Shown: piece after piece, positions 8,143 through 16,148 of the stretch
Layout of the letters: the number at the start of each line of letters is the position of its first letter
Numbering within the stretch: the stretch's first letter is position 1
The notes under the pieces: model-generated
What the model was told of the DNA's origin: nothing
What the model saw: only the letters and a program-made list of their open reading frames with translations
Databases searched by the model: none
Position numbers and translations under genes: made by a program
Source: Gammaproteobacteria bacterium
GTDB taxonomy: Bacteria > Pseudomonadota > Gammaproteobacteria > Pseudomonadales > Azotimanducaceae
Direction of reading: 5' to 3'
DNA: 64,000 nt
Assembly: GCA_021773565.1 (NCBI GenBank)
Contig: JAJFJZ010000012.1
Location: forward strand, 1 to 64,000

Positions 8143-8792
8143 TGCAAAGAATTATTGTATTCGACCTGGATGGAACTTTGTTAAGCGGAGACAGCTTCAT
8201 TCGTTTTCTGGTCGGGCTAATGAAGATTCGTCCTGCTCGGCTATACAGAGTTCTATTGTTGCCCTTCGCCATTTTCGTTTTTGCTTGCAACTTGCGTGAT
8301 AATTCCTGGCTTAAATCCGTTTTTTTGCATGCGATACTAGGTGGACTGAGGCAGTCCGAGCTTGAGAGTTACATAAACAATTTCGTGCATACTCTAATAG
8401 GTAAACAACTGCGTCCAATTGCGCTGCGACGGCTAAAAGACCATCAAAAAAATGGTGATTACCTCATTCTGGCATCTGCAAGCCCAGACATATATGTAGC
8501 TCCTTTCGGAAAAGAGCTTGGCTTCGATGAAATGATCTGTACCAGGCTAAGAAAAAGGAAGAACCGGTATACGGGAGAATTTATCGATGAAAACTGTTAT
8601 GGGAGGGTTAAACTGGAGAGACTTGACCAGAGTCTGGGTCATACGAATATCGATGTAGCATATTCAGATCACGATGCAGACTTACCGCTTCTACTAGCAG
8701 CAAAGACCGCGGTCGCAGTCAGTCCAAATGCAAAGCTAGCAAGATTCGCATCAAAACACGGTATTGTAGTCGAAAACTGGGAAGCAACATGA
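8142..8792 (+). CDS. HAD-superfamily subfamily IB phosphatase
   Basis: This 216-residue protein has the HAD nucleophile motif FDLDGTLL (Asp8, Asp10), motif II in ILASASPD, a conserved Lys in YGRVKLERL, and the motif IV acidic cluster YSDHDADLPLL. These define a cytosolic Mg-dependent phosphatase of the SerB/TIGR01490 type. It starts at GTG 8142, overlapping gtrA by one base, with ggaagg upstream, and overlaps the next gene by four bases (ATGA). In other bacteria a HAD domain of this class is fused to UbiA phosphoribosyltransferases, so the likely substrate here is the 5'-phosphate of a polyprenyl-phosphoryl-pentose. That substrate is an inference from gene neighbourhood. Confidence 0.8.
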   Translation: MQRIIVFDLDGTLLSGDSFIRFLVGLMKIRPARLYRVLLLPFAIFVFACNLRDNSWLKSVFLHAILGGLRQSELESYINNFVHTLIGKQLRPIALRRLKDHQKNGDYLILASASPDIYVAPFGKELGFDEMICTRLRKRKNRYTGEFIDENCYGRVKLERLDQSLGHTNIDVAYSDHDADLPLLLAAKTAVAVSPNAKLARFASKHGIVVENWEAT

Positions 8793-10537
8793 ACGACTCC
8801 AAAGTATTGTCATATCTACTGTGGGGGTTGGCATTCAGCATTCCAATATTTCTGGTCGGCATTTCCTTTCTTAGCTACGAGATATTTAAATCCTTCTTCG
8901 ATACGATGACGACAGACGGTGATGCGAGTCGCGTTACCAGAGCGTTATTCGAGTTAGTGGTTATTGGCTTCCGTTCGCTGGCAGTCGTACTGGCTTCGTT
9001 TATGGGTCTGTATATCTTTTTCCGCGGGCAAATTCAGCCCAGCGTGGAAAAAACACCACTGGTTCAGTTTTTTCTCCAAAAGCTTGTAACCTGGATTCGA
9101 ACTGAGGAGCGGGCTCATCTCGCCGTTCTGGGTGCAATATTCGCGGTGGGTGCAGCGTTAAGACTTTTCTATTCCTCTATGCCTATGCGTTCTGATGAGG
9201 CATGGACGTACTACCATTTCATAGACCAGCCGTTCGTCCTAACATTTTCATTATACTTTACCAACAACCACCTATTTCATTCTGTACTTGCGCATTTGTC
9301 AGTGAATATGTTCGGCGATACATTATGGGCATTCCGCCTCCCTGCGTTAATCGCAAGTATATTGGTGATTCCTGCCATCTATTTTCTTTTTCGCCGCCTG
9401 TCGGGTAAAGCCGCAGGATTGTTGGCGGCTGCACTCATTGCGCCCTGGCCCATGTTAATTGATTACTCAAGTAACTCGCGTGGCTATAGTATTATGATGT
9501 TACTTACTGTTCTATTATTTGTAGCAGCAAATCGAATGCGGCAGGAGAACGATTCGTTCTCAAAATTTTCCTTTGGAACAATTGCTGCCCTCGGCCTCTA
9601 TACAATTCCTGCGTTTATTCTACCTCTAGGTAGTGCTGGCTTATGGCTGGTATTTTCTGTGCTCACGGGAAATGCTGTAGGAACCAGCTGGTTATTCATC
9701 AGAGGGTTATGCTGGACCGCAGTTGGCGCGCTATCACTAACATTTCTATTGTATCTGCCAGTTTTTGTTGTAAGCGGGTTCGACTCCGTTTTTGGTAATC
9801 CTATGGTTGTTGGTGTGACAGAGAGCCCTCTCTTTTTGGCTGTTGGCAGCTTGAAATGGGCGTGGAAGGCGCAGTGGTTTAGTAATTTTCCTATCACGTT
9901 ACAATTGGTTCTCGGCGCAGGATTTCTCGCCACGGCTATGCGAACTAAAAGTTTCGGCGTACCACTATGGTTGCCAGCTTTGGTTTGGTGCGCGTTCATT
10001 ATCAGTATAACAAATGTCCAAGTGCCAACGAGAGTTTGGGTTTTCGCGCTTCCGATTTTTTTGGGTTTAGCGGCTACTGGACTTTCATTTTTACCCAGGT
10101 TTTCGAAATTTGATACTACCGTTATCTTACTAGTGGTTCTAATCGGAGGAGCAATCGTCGCCATTAAATCACCCGCATATTTTTTTAAGGAGTATGGTGC
10201 TTTTCCAGAAGCTGAGGCGGTTGCTTTGTACGTTTCCGGTGCGATAGAAGAAGATGATGCCTTGGTGTCCGTTTTCCCTGGCAGGATAACAGTAGACTAT
10301 TATGGCATGCGGCATAACACACTTCATAAACTTGAAAAGGCACGTCAGCTGGGAGTGAATGGCAAGTTTAACCGTATATTCGTTGTCCTGAATTCAGGGG
10401 AAGACTCGTTGACGAACATTTTGGCTGTTAATGATAAGCAATTTGGTACCAGTTTACTGTTAAACCAATACAAAACACTCCATATAGAATCAATTGGTGA
10501 AGCGTCTGTAGTGACTGCGAGTGTAATTTCTGACTGA
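8789..10537 (+). CDS. GT-C membrane glycosyltransferase (GT39/GT83-like)
   Basis: This 582-residue protein has roughly a dozen hydrophobic segments and the periplasmic loop motif MRSDEAWTYYHF, whose Asp136-Glu137 pair matches the catalytic acidic residues of GT-C enzymes that use polyprenyl-phosphate sugars. Compared with typical family members it has an extra N-terminal module of about 110 residues with two membrane segments. It overlaps the HAD gene by four bases. The inferred role is transfer of a polyprenyl-linked pentose to a periplasmic acceptor glycan or protein. A broken copy of its 3' end lies at 6490-6567. The donor and acceptor are not determined. Confidence 0.7.
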   Translation: MNDSKVLSYLLWGLAFSIPIFLVGISFLSYEIFKSFFDTMTTDGDASRVTRALFELVVIGFRSLAVVLASFMGLYIFFRGQIQPSVEKTPLVQFFLQKLVTWIRTEERAHLAVLGAIFAVGAALRLFYSSMPMRSDEAWTYYHFIDQPFVLTFSLYFTNNHLFHSVLAHLSVNMFGDTLWAFRLPALIASILVIPAIYFLFRRLSGKAAGLLAAALIAPWPMLIDYSSNSRGYSIMMLLTVLLFVAANRMRQENDSFSKFSFGTIAALGLYTIPAFILPLGSAGLWLVFSVLTGNAVGTSWLFIRGLCWTAVGALSLTFLLYLPVFVVSGFDSVFGNPMVVGVTESPLFLAVGSLKWAWKAQWFSNFPITLQLVLGAGFLATAMRTKSFGVPLWLPALVWCAFIISITNVQVPTRVWVFALPIFLGLAATGLSFLPRFSKFDTTVILLVVLIGGAIVAIKSPAYFFKEYGAFPEAEAVALYVSGAIEEDDALVSVFPGRITVDYYGMRHNTLHKLEKARQLGVNGKFNRIFVVLNSGEDSLTNILAVNDKQFGTSLLLNQYKTLHIESIGEASVVTASVISD

Positions 10538-10541
10538 AGTT

Positions 10542-10703
10542 AAATTTTGGTGAACCAAGTTTGGTTTTTGAGTTAGAGGTTTTGATCTCATGTGGTCTCC
10601 ATGCCATTATCAGCAGATGAATTCCTCTCGTGAAGTAGTGAATCAAAGTGCCGATTCACAACCATTGTCTTATTTGTTTCTAAGCTCGGATACCTTTCCG
10701 CCT
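10542..10703 (+). repeat. Diverged direct repeat, copy B (partner at 6566-6724)
   Basis: The intact copy covers the spacer between the GT-C and GT4 genes and the first 29 codons of GT4. See the decayed partner upstream. Reading frames are preserved only in this copy. Confidence 0.8.
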
Positions 10704-11876
10704 TTTCGTGTCGACGTAACCGTTCTATTTGGACAACAAATGGCAGAACGTGGTCACAAAATCGATTGGTTGTTACAGTCCAGAGAAGAATGCAACAAAA
10801 GCTGTGAAGTGGATTGGAATGGCTGGACAGTGCATGTCGGTGCCACAGATCTGGGTACATCTCGAATTCGGCGAGTGTGGAAGCATCTTCTGGATTGGAA
10901 AAATGATTATCGGGTTTTCAAGCTTGCCAGAAACAACAATTATGACTTTATCCAGGTAAAGGATAAATTTTTTGCAGCACTGCTGGGGATCATTGCAGCA
11001 AGAAGGAACAACTGTGCCTTCGTTTACTGGTTGTCCTACCCCTACCCCGAAGCTTCTCTATATGCAGCCAAAATCGGAACCGCGCGTTATCGTTTTCTCT
11101 TTCTTCTGCGTGGACATATTTTCAAATTCCTCCTTTACAAGATTATTGCCCGGCATGCCGACCATATTTTTGTACAAAGTGAACAGATGAAACGAGATTT
11201 CCAGGGGGAAAACGTTCCGGCCTCTCTGATTAGTGCTGTGCCCATGGGCTACTCACCGAAGCTATTTGATAATTTTGTTCCTGCGGATGTGAGTGATCCA
11301 GGACCTTTCAGCATTGTTTACATTGGAACATTGCTAAAAACACGGCGTTTCGATTTCATGGTTCGTGTATTGGCGCTCGTACAAAAGGAAATCCCGGAGG
11401 CCATTCTCTATATGGTGGGTCCGGAAGAACTTCCTGGAGACGCTGACGTACTTCTGGATGAAGCCAAAAGACTGGGCGTTACAGACAACCTCGTTATAAC
11501 GGGACGACTCGAGCGTCATGAGGCATTATCCTATGTAGCCCAGGCTGGGGTTTGCGTCTCGCCATTTTTTCCAACACCGGTTCTTGATTCAACTTCACCA
11601 ACTAAACTGATTGAATACATGGCCCTGAAGAAGGTGGTTGTGGCCAATGAACATCCTGAACAGTACCAGGTGATCACTGAAAGCGGTGGTGGAATCTGCG
11701 TGAAGTATGCTGAGGAACCATTCGCAGAAGCGATAATCACTCTACTACGAGATCCGGAACGAGCGAGAGCAATGGGCGAAGATGGCTTTAACTACGTTCA
11801 AAAGACCAGAACATATGCGCATATTGCGGATGAAGTTGAATATGCCTACAAAAAGCTGCTGGGTGCCAGAGCTTAA
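10617..11876 (+). CDS. Family 4 glycosyltransferase
   Basis: This GT-B protein has 419 residues. The N-terminal half opens with YLFLSSDTFPPFRVDVTVLF, the usual first strand plus acceptor loop. The C-terminal Rossmann half has IVYIGTLLKTRRFDFMV, ILYMVGPEEL, VITGRL and SPTKLIEYMALKKVVVA, in which Glu of the IEYMA motif is the retaining GT4 nucleotide-sugar contact. It is cytosolic or membrane-associated. ATG 10617 is chosen because the decayed copy at 6641 preserves the same N terminus. It lies 79 bases after the GT-C gene and is probably co-transcribed. The sugar specificity is unknown. Confidence 0.85.
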   Translation: MNSSREVVNQSADSQPLSYLFLSSDTFPPFRVDVTVLFGQQMAERGHKIDWLLQSREECNKSCEVDWNGWTVHVGATDLGTSRIRRVWKHLLDWKNDYRVFKLARNNNYDFIQVKDKFFAALLGIIAARRNNCAFVYWLSYPYPEASLYAAKIGTARYRFLFLLRGHIFKFLLYKIIARHADHIFVQSEQMKRDFQGENVPASLISAVPMGYSPKLFDNFVPADVSDPGPFSIVYIGTLLKTRRFDFMVRVLALVQKEIPEAILYMVGPEELPGDADVLLDEAKRLGVTDNLVITGRLERHEALSYVAQAGVCVSPFFPTPVLDSTSPTKLIEYMALKKVVVANEHPEQYQVITESGGGICVKYAEEPFAEAIITLLRDPERARAMGEDGFNYVQKTRTYAHIADEVEYAYKKLLGARA

Positions 11877-11897
11877 TCACAGGTTTAGTTTTATCGT

Positions 11898-12668
11898 TTA
11901 GCTTTTTGCTAGTTCTCTGGAGCGCGCATAGGCAGTGGCACACAGTTGTGCAATTGTCGTACGCTCCTGATCTGATATTCTTTCTGCTTTAGCGAGGCTT
12001 TTTTGGTTGATCACACTTCCAAATTTAGCGCTCCATGGTAAACCGAGAAAATCACAAATGGTTTTCAGGGTAGGCTCACTGTTTTGAACCAGAGATTCAT
12101 ATTCAATGACCAATAGCTGATCTTCAGTGAGTGATTTAGTGAGGAATTCCAGCTGTCGAACCTTGCCAACATAGGATAAACAAGCGCGTTCGATGGGCTT
12201 GATGCTCCATACACCCCACCGGTTTAACTTCATCTCTTGTTGTTTGTTCAACTGCTCGCGTCCGCAGGACAAAAACAGCTCGTTTAGTGCAAATCGTTTC
12301 CAGTTGTACAACATTGAACAAACAACTGAATCCGGATTTCTAATCAGCCAGATTAATTTGAATGGATTGGTGAGTTCGGCAAATTCAAAGTATTGTTCGT
12401 TCAGGTAAGTAGTTTGCAAACAGCATCTACCCACTATATCCAGCTGTCTTTGACCGCTGAGTATAATCGCAGCATCCAATTCCGCATCTTTGCTCCACGA
12501 AAAATCTGCCATTGTTTCATGCCCTGTAATTACCTTGGCGAGCATCGTTCCGCCCGATCGCTGGCAACCTGATATAAAGACAGGATCTGTGAAATCGCCT
12601 GTTTGGGCTAGCAGGTTTCCTTTAGGACGCACTATGCGTCCAAATTGTTTCCAGGTGTGTATCTGCAT
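11898..12668 (-). CDS. Sulfotransferase
   Basis: This 256-residue protein has the PAPS loop PVFISGCQRSGGTMLAKVI at about residues 28-46, the 3'-phosphate motif KLIWLIRNPDSVVCSML around residue 107, and a C-terminal ICDFLGLPWS segment seen in many sulfotransferases. ATG 12668 is supported by aggaaa just upstream; longer frames extend into the neighbouring isomerase gene in another frame. It lies 29 bases after that gene on the same strand, so it may be the last gene of a three-gene unit with the hydrolase and isomerase, although its role fits the glycan locus better. It converges on the GT4 gene. Confidence 0.75.
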   Translation of the reverse strand: MQIHTWKQFGRIVRPKGNLLAQTGDFTDPVFISGCQRSGGTMLAKVITGHETMADFSWSKDAELDAAIILSGQRQLDIVGRCCLQTTYLNEQYFEFAELTNPFKLIWLIRNPDSVVCSMLYNWKRFALNELFLSCGREQLNKQQEMKLNRWGVWSIKPIERACLSYVGKVRQLEFLTKSLTEDQLLVIEYESLVQNSEPTLKTICDFLGLPWSAKFGSVINQKSLAKAERISDQERTTIAQLCATAYARSRELAKS

Positions 12669-12697
12669 TCTATTTCCTGCCCTCACACTACACCCGG

Positions 12698-13357
12698 CTA
12701 TCGCGCGGTCAAGCCTTCGTTCTTGAGCCGCCAGAGCAACACTTCCAAACGATCCTGACCAAAGAATGGTTCTCCCCGGAAGGCACAGGTTGGTACGCCC
12801 CAATGGCCTGCCTTTTCATGCGCTACCTGGTTTTGTTCTATAGCCGCCTCCAATCGCTGTTCATCTCTATCTACCAATTGATCAAGCTCGGATAGATTCA
12901 GCCCGGCTCGATCCGTCGCCCGGGCGAGGTGGTCAGCTTCATGCCAGTTTACAGTACCCTGCCAAATGAGCCGCGAGATTTCGTCTGCAAATTCGATACC
13001 CTTTCCCTGCTCCTGTGCCAGAACACCCAGCCTCGTCAAGCGATAGATATGCGGCTGGTCTTCGCTGGTGCGAGGTCGACCGTCGTCTCCCTGAAATTGA
13101 TTTACCGGATCCGGATTCGGCCAGGTAAGGGGAAGCTCCAGAAATTGGGCTACTCGAACAAGGTCTTGTAGAAAGTATGTTGGCCACATTGGATTCATTT
13201 GTAGAAAGAAGTCTGGTGTCCTGATCGCTATTGGGTACACCGGACGAAAGACTACTTTCAAATTATATTGTTCCTGCCAACTACGTAGTCTGGGCGTGGC
13301 AAGATAAGACCATGGGCTGCGAAACGACCAAAATACATCTACTTCCAGGTTGCTCAT
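12698..13357 (-). CDS. DsbA-like 2-hydroxychromene-2-carboxylate isomerase family protein
   Basis: This 219-residue protein belongs to the GST-kappa/HCCA isomerase branch of the thioredoxin fold. VDVFWSFRSPWSYLATPRL carries the catalytic SPWSY serine in place of the CXXC of true DsbA, and GHWGVPTCAFRGEPFFGQDR near the C terminus is the cis-Pro loop plus the FFGQDRL signature. Family members are glutathione-dependent isomerases in aromatic degradation, but many homologues lie outside such pathways. ATG 13357 is preceded by aggag. It is 12 bases downstream of the alpha/beta hydrolase, so the two are an operon. No naphthalene-pathway gene is nearby, so the substrate is unknown. Confidence 0.8.
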   Translation of the reverse strand: MSNLEVDVFWSFRSPWSYLATPRLRSWQEQYNLKVVFRPVYPIAIRTPDFFLQMNPMWPTYFLQDLVRVAQFLELPLTWPNPDPVNQFQGDDGRPRTSEDQPHIYRLTRLGVLAQEQGKGIEFADEISRLIWQGTVNWHEADHLARATDRAGLNLSELDQLVDRDEQRLEAAIEQNQVAHEKAGHWGVPTCAFRGEPFFGQDRLEVLLWRLKNEGLTAR

Positions 13358-13369
13358 GTTGTCTCCTGT

Positions 13370-14305
13370 TTACGTCGTGACTAGGAAATCTTTCAATACT
13401 TTATTTAGCGCCGAAGGCTGGTCATAGTGCAACATATGCCCGGCGTCTTCTATGACTTTATGTCTGGCATCGGCGAATAGTTTTTCGCGCCTTTGTAAGA
13501 TTGCCTCGTAGAATGCCTGCTTACCCCTAAGATCTTCACGCATATTAACCCAGTGATCCAACGCATGCGTACCAGTTACAATTAGTGTCGGGCACTCGAT
13601 CCAACTCCATATGTTCTCACTTTCGTCAAAAGAGAAAGTGCTCCATATCATTTGTACCGCAGCGTCGAAACTCCAGGTTACACCTCCTTGTGAATGCGCC
13701 CGGGTGCCGTGGTGAACAATTGTTGTCGCCAGGCCATGAGAAAGTTTAGGGTTGTTTTTCATAAGACGATTGATGGCTTCAGGTTCGTCTGCCATTTTGC
13801 GGCCTTCGGAATTTTGCCGGGAAAGCATTTGAATGGCAATTCGCATTCTTGATTTCGATAGCTCTTTGTCTTGTTTTTTTTCAACTGAAGGTGGACCCAT
13901 TCCATCCAGTAATACCAATTTGGAGACATCTTCAGAATAGAAAGCGGCATATCGACTGGCTATATGGCCGCCGAGACTATGCGCCACTAATACCGGCTTT
14001 TTCAGTTTACAGTGCCTGGATAGCGCTCTAAGGTCTGCGACAAAGTGAACCATGGCATAGATGCCAGGATTATCGCTTTTTCCATGTCCCCTCATATCCA
14101 ATGCGACTACATGATAGTTTTCGCGAAGCGCCTGTGCGATTTCTACCATGCTCATTGCATGATCCTGCATGCCGTGGAGAAGAATGAGATCAGGTTTTTC
14201 TGCGTTGCCAAAATCGAGGAAGGAAAGCCTACAATTAGCATGATCAAAGTAGTGTCGTTGACAGTTGTCGTTATCTGGTTCCGAAGCAATATTCATACGG
14301 GGCAT
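13370..14305 (-). CDS. Alpha/beta-fold hydrolase
   Basis: This protein has about 311 residues. The oxyanion strand LILLHGMQDHAMS, the RGHGKSD loop, the nucleophile elbow VAHSLGGH (Ser) and the late histidine in AGHMLHYDQP make a complete serine hydrolase triad with an Asp or Glu between. No signal peptide is seen. It could be an epoxide hydrolase, esterase or lactonase; the sequence does not decide. ATG 14305 is preferred over an upstream in-frame TTG. It heads a minus-strand unit with the HCCA isomerase-like gene 12 bases downstream. A terminator of the preceding gene lies just upstream at 14395-14422. Confidence 0.8.
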   Translation of the reverse strand: MPRMNIASEPDNDNCQRHYFDHANCRLSFLDFGNAEKPDLILLHGMQDHAMSMVEIAQALRENYHVVALDMRGHGKSDNPGIYAMVHFVADLRALSRHCKLKKPVLVAHSLGGHIASRYAAFYSEDVSKLVLLDGMGPPSVEKKQDKELSKSRMRIAIQMLSRQNSEGRKMADEPEAINRLMKNNPKLSHGLATTIVHHGTRAHSQGGVTWSFDAAVQMIWSTFSFDESENIWSWIECPTLIVTGTHALDHWVNMREDLRGKQAFYEAILQRREKLFADARHKVIEDAGHMLHYDQPSALNKVLKDFLVTT

Positions 14306-14394
14306 TTTTAACTGCTTCTGCAGCAATCTCAAAGAACTTAATTCGATTGTACTGCAACTATCGATTTCAGCTCCATGCCATGGAATGCCACAAT

Positions 14395-14422
14395 AAAAGA
14401 AAAAGGGTCCTTGCGGACCCTT
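14395..14422 (-). terminator. Rho-independent terminator after the lectin gene
   Basis: A perfect 8-bp stem (aagggtcc/ggaccctt) closes a ttgc loop at 14403-14422. On the minus strand it is followed by a T-rich run. It sits 49 bases beyond the lectin gene stop and upstream of the hydrolase gene. Confidence 0.85.
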
Positions 14423-14470
14423 CTTATAGACATCGTGTGTATGGCAACAAAAATGCTATCGCCAGTTTAC

Positions 14471-15913
14471 CTATGACGCAAATGGTATGATCTTAACCCG
14501 AAGCATGAACTCTATGTTAAGACCACGCATCAAGTGTTCACCGTTGTAGTTGACAGGTTTCGTTGTGTAGCTGGCACGATCCACAAACTTTACGAAGTTT
14601 TGGGCATGATCCAATGCATCATCGAAATTACCGCCATCAAGGTTATTGATTGCATTGGCAACCATATTACGCATTTTCTTGTAATCGCCCTTTTTGGTCA
14701 GCGCGCCTTCGGATCTTGCATCTTCGACAGATTCTGCAAGTAAGGTGAGCTTGTAACGGGTTAATGCTATGAATTCTGCGTTATCCCTGTCACCGCCAAA
14801 CCAGTCGATACCAAAATCTATATGCATACCCACCACGAAGTAGGACGCTCCCATCGTTCGCGCTCGCGAACTTCCACACTCATGGGTAAATTCACCTGCG
14901 GTGCCTTCAAAGACAGTTCCACCGACTTTTCCATTTTCTCGCATTTCTGAAGGATTCGTTGATTGCCAGACAACCACATCCTGGTGCTGCGGATCATTGT
15001 TTGGAGGATCCTGAACAATCGGCTCTTCACAGATAAACAAATTGCCTGGCAACACAGCGGCCGTGTCATTTTCAACAAACACGGTACCTTCATCGATCAA
15101 AAGTTCGCTTGAGTCAATTTTCACCACAACAAAATCCGGAGAACCGCATAAGTACTCCGGGATAATTAGTTCGTTGTCAGGGATACCATCCCCACCGAAC
15201 AGTGTAAGAGGTCCATTAGCATCCGTACCCCCAGCGCATATTCTCTGATCCGAAATCTCATTCACAGTGACCGCAATTGTTGCGCCGGCTGGTATCGAAC
15301 CCTCGGGAAAGGTTACGGTCTGGCCACCACCCGGAATAGTTTCGCATCCGGCTTGTGATACTGAACAATCTTCGGCGGGAATTACTACCTCGGTTGGAGC
15401 ATCATACTCGACCACATAACCGGTAATATTGTTATTCCCTTCGTCGTTCCAGTCACCGCCGTTGTTACCTCCCCATAAACCAATGGCCAGATGATTTTCG
15501 CTACTGCCGCCATTGGGCTCACCAGAGTGCCAGTAGAAGGTCGTAATCAGACCTTCACCATTTACCCAGGTCCAGGCGCCCCCGTTTACACTCGGAGATT
15601 GTGAACCACCAACCCACACCTCACCAAAACCACCAGCAAAACGCAGTTGGTCAACGAACACATCTTCTGCCATGGAAGTAAGCGTAGCCAGGTGTCCGGA
15701 TACGCCATTATGGGTGGATGCTTCTGCGGCAGCTTTAGCGGCATTCCAGCTGTTCGCAGCATTCCAGGGACTGACAATCGGGTTAGGAAGCACTTCATAG
15801 AAATGACCTGCATCCGGACCTTCCAGAGGCAAAGCATTCACCCCAACTGCCCCCAAAAAAACAGCAAAAATGGATAAACCAAAGAAATGCCTAATCCTAA
15901 TCCTTATACTCAT
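14471..15913 (-). CDS. Secreted C-type lectin-domain protein
   Basis: This 480-residue protein has a signal peptide (about residues 1-27, ending GVNA). A C-type lectin-like fold spans about residues 30-175: FYEVLPNPIVSPWNAANSW..., HLATLTS, EVWVGGS, AWTWVNGE, a WHSGEPN loop, and ENHLAI...GDWNDE, which includes the EPN and WND residues that bind Ca and sugar. The remaining 300 residues, rich in Cys pairs (DCSVSQAGCE, RICAGG, FICEEP), are unrecognised and have no obvious membrane anchor or sorting tail. ATG 15913 follows aagggg. It may bind glycans outside the cell. It is a single-gene unit with its own terminator at 14395. Confidence 0.7.
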   Translation of the reverse strand: MSIRIRIRHFFGLSIFAVFLGAVGVNALPLEGPDAGHFYEVLPNPIVSPWNAANSWNAAKAAAEASTHNGVSGHLATLTSMAEDVFVDQLRFAGGFGEVWVGGSQSPSVNGGAWTWVNGEGLITTFYWHSGEPNGGSSENHLAIGLWGGNNGGDWNDEGNNNITGYVVEYDAPTEVVIPAEDCSVSQAGCETIPGGGQTVTFPEGSIPAGATIAVTVNEISDQRICAGGTDANGPLTLFGGDGIPDNELIIPEYLCGSPDFVVVKIDSSELLIDEGTVFVENDTAAVLPGNLFICEEPIVQDPPNNDPQHQDVVVWQSTNPSEMRENGKVGGTVFEGTAGEFTHECGSSRARTMGASYFVVGMHIDFGIDWFGGDRDNAEFIALTRYKLTLLAESVEDARSEGALTKKGDYKKMRNMVANAINNLDGGNFDDALDHAQNFVKFVDRASYTTKPVNYNGEHLMRGLNIEFMLRVKIIPFAS

Positions 15914-16148
15914 TTACTACCCCTTATCGCCTGTAGCGTTATTCCAGTAAAGACCAATCACATTTCAATGTGCGTGACTCTCCCTCGCAAATACCGAATC
16001 GTAAAACTCACAAGACGCGAGACATTACACGTCAATGGTCGGACAAGCAATATAATGATGATGCCCACTATGCATTCGTAAAAAGGGCGGGAACCGCAGT
16101 AGGTATGCGGCGCGCAGCCATTACGGCTTTTCGCCCCCAATTACTGCT

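Noticed and set aside
9598-10164. 188-codon open frame on the minus strand inside the GT-C gene
   Set aside because: It is antisense to a well-supported membrane protein, has no recognisable motif and a composition typical of reversed hydrophobic codons.
15914-16148. Terminator or small RNA between the TIR and lectin genes
   Set aside because: Only a weak 5-bp stem with an interrupted T-run was found; not enough to call.
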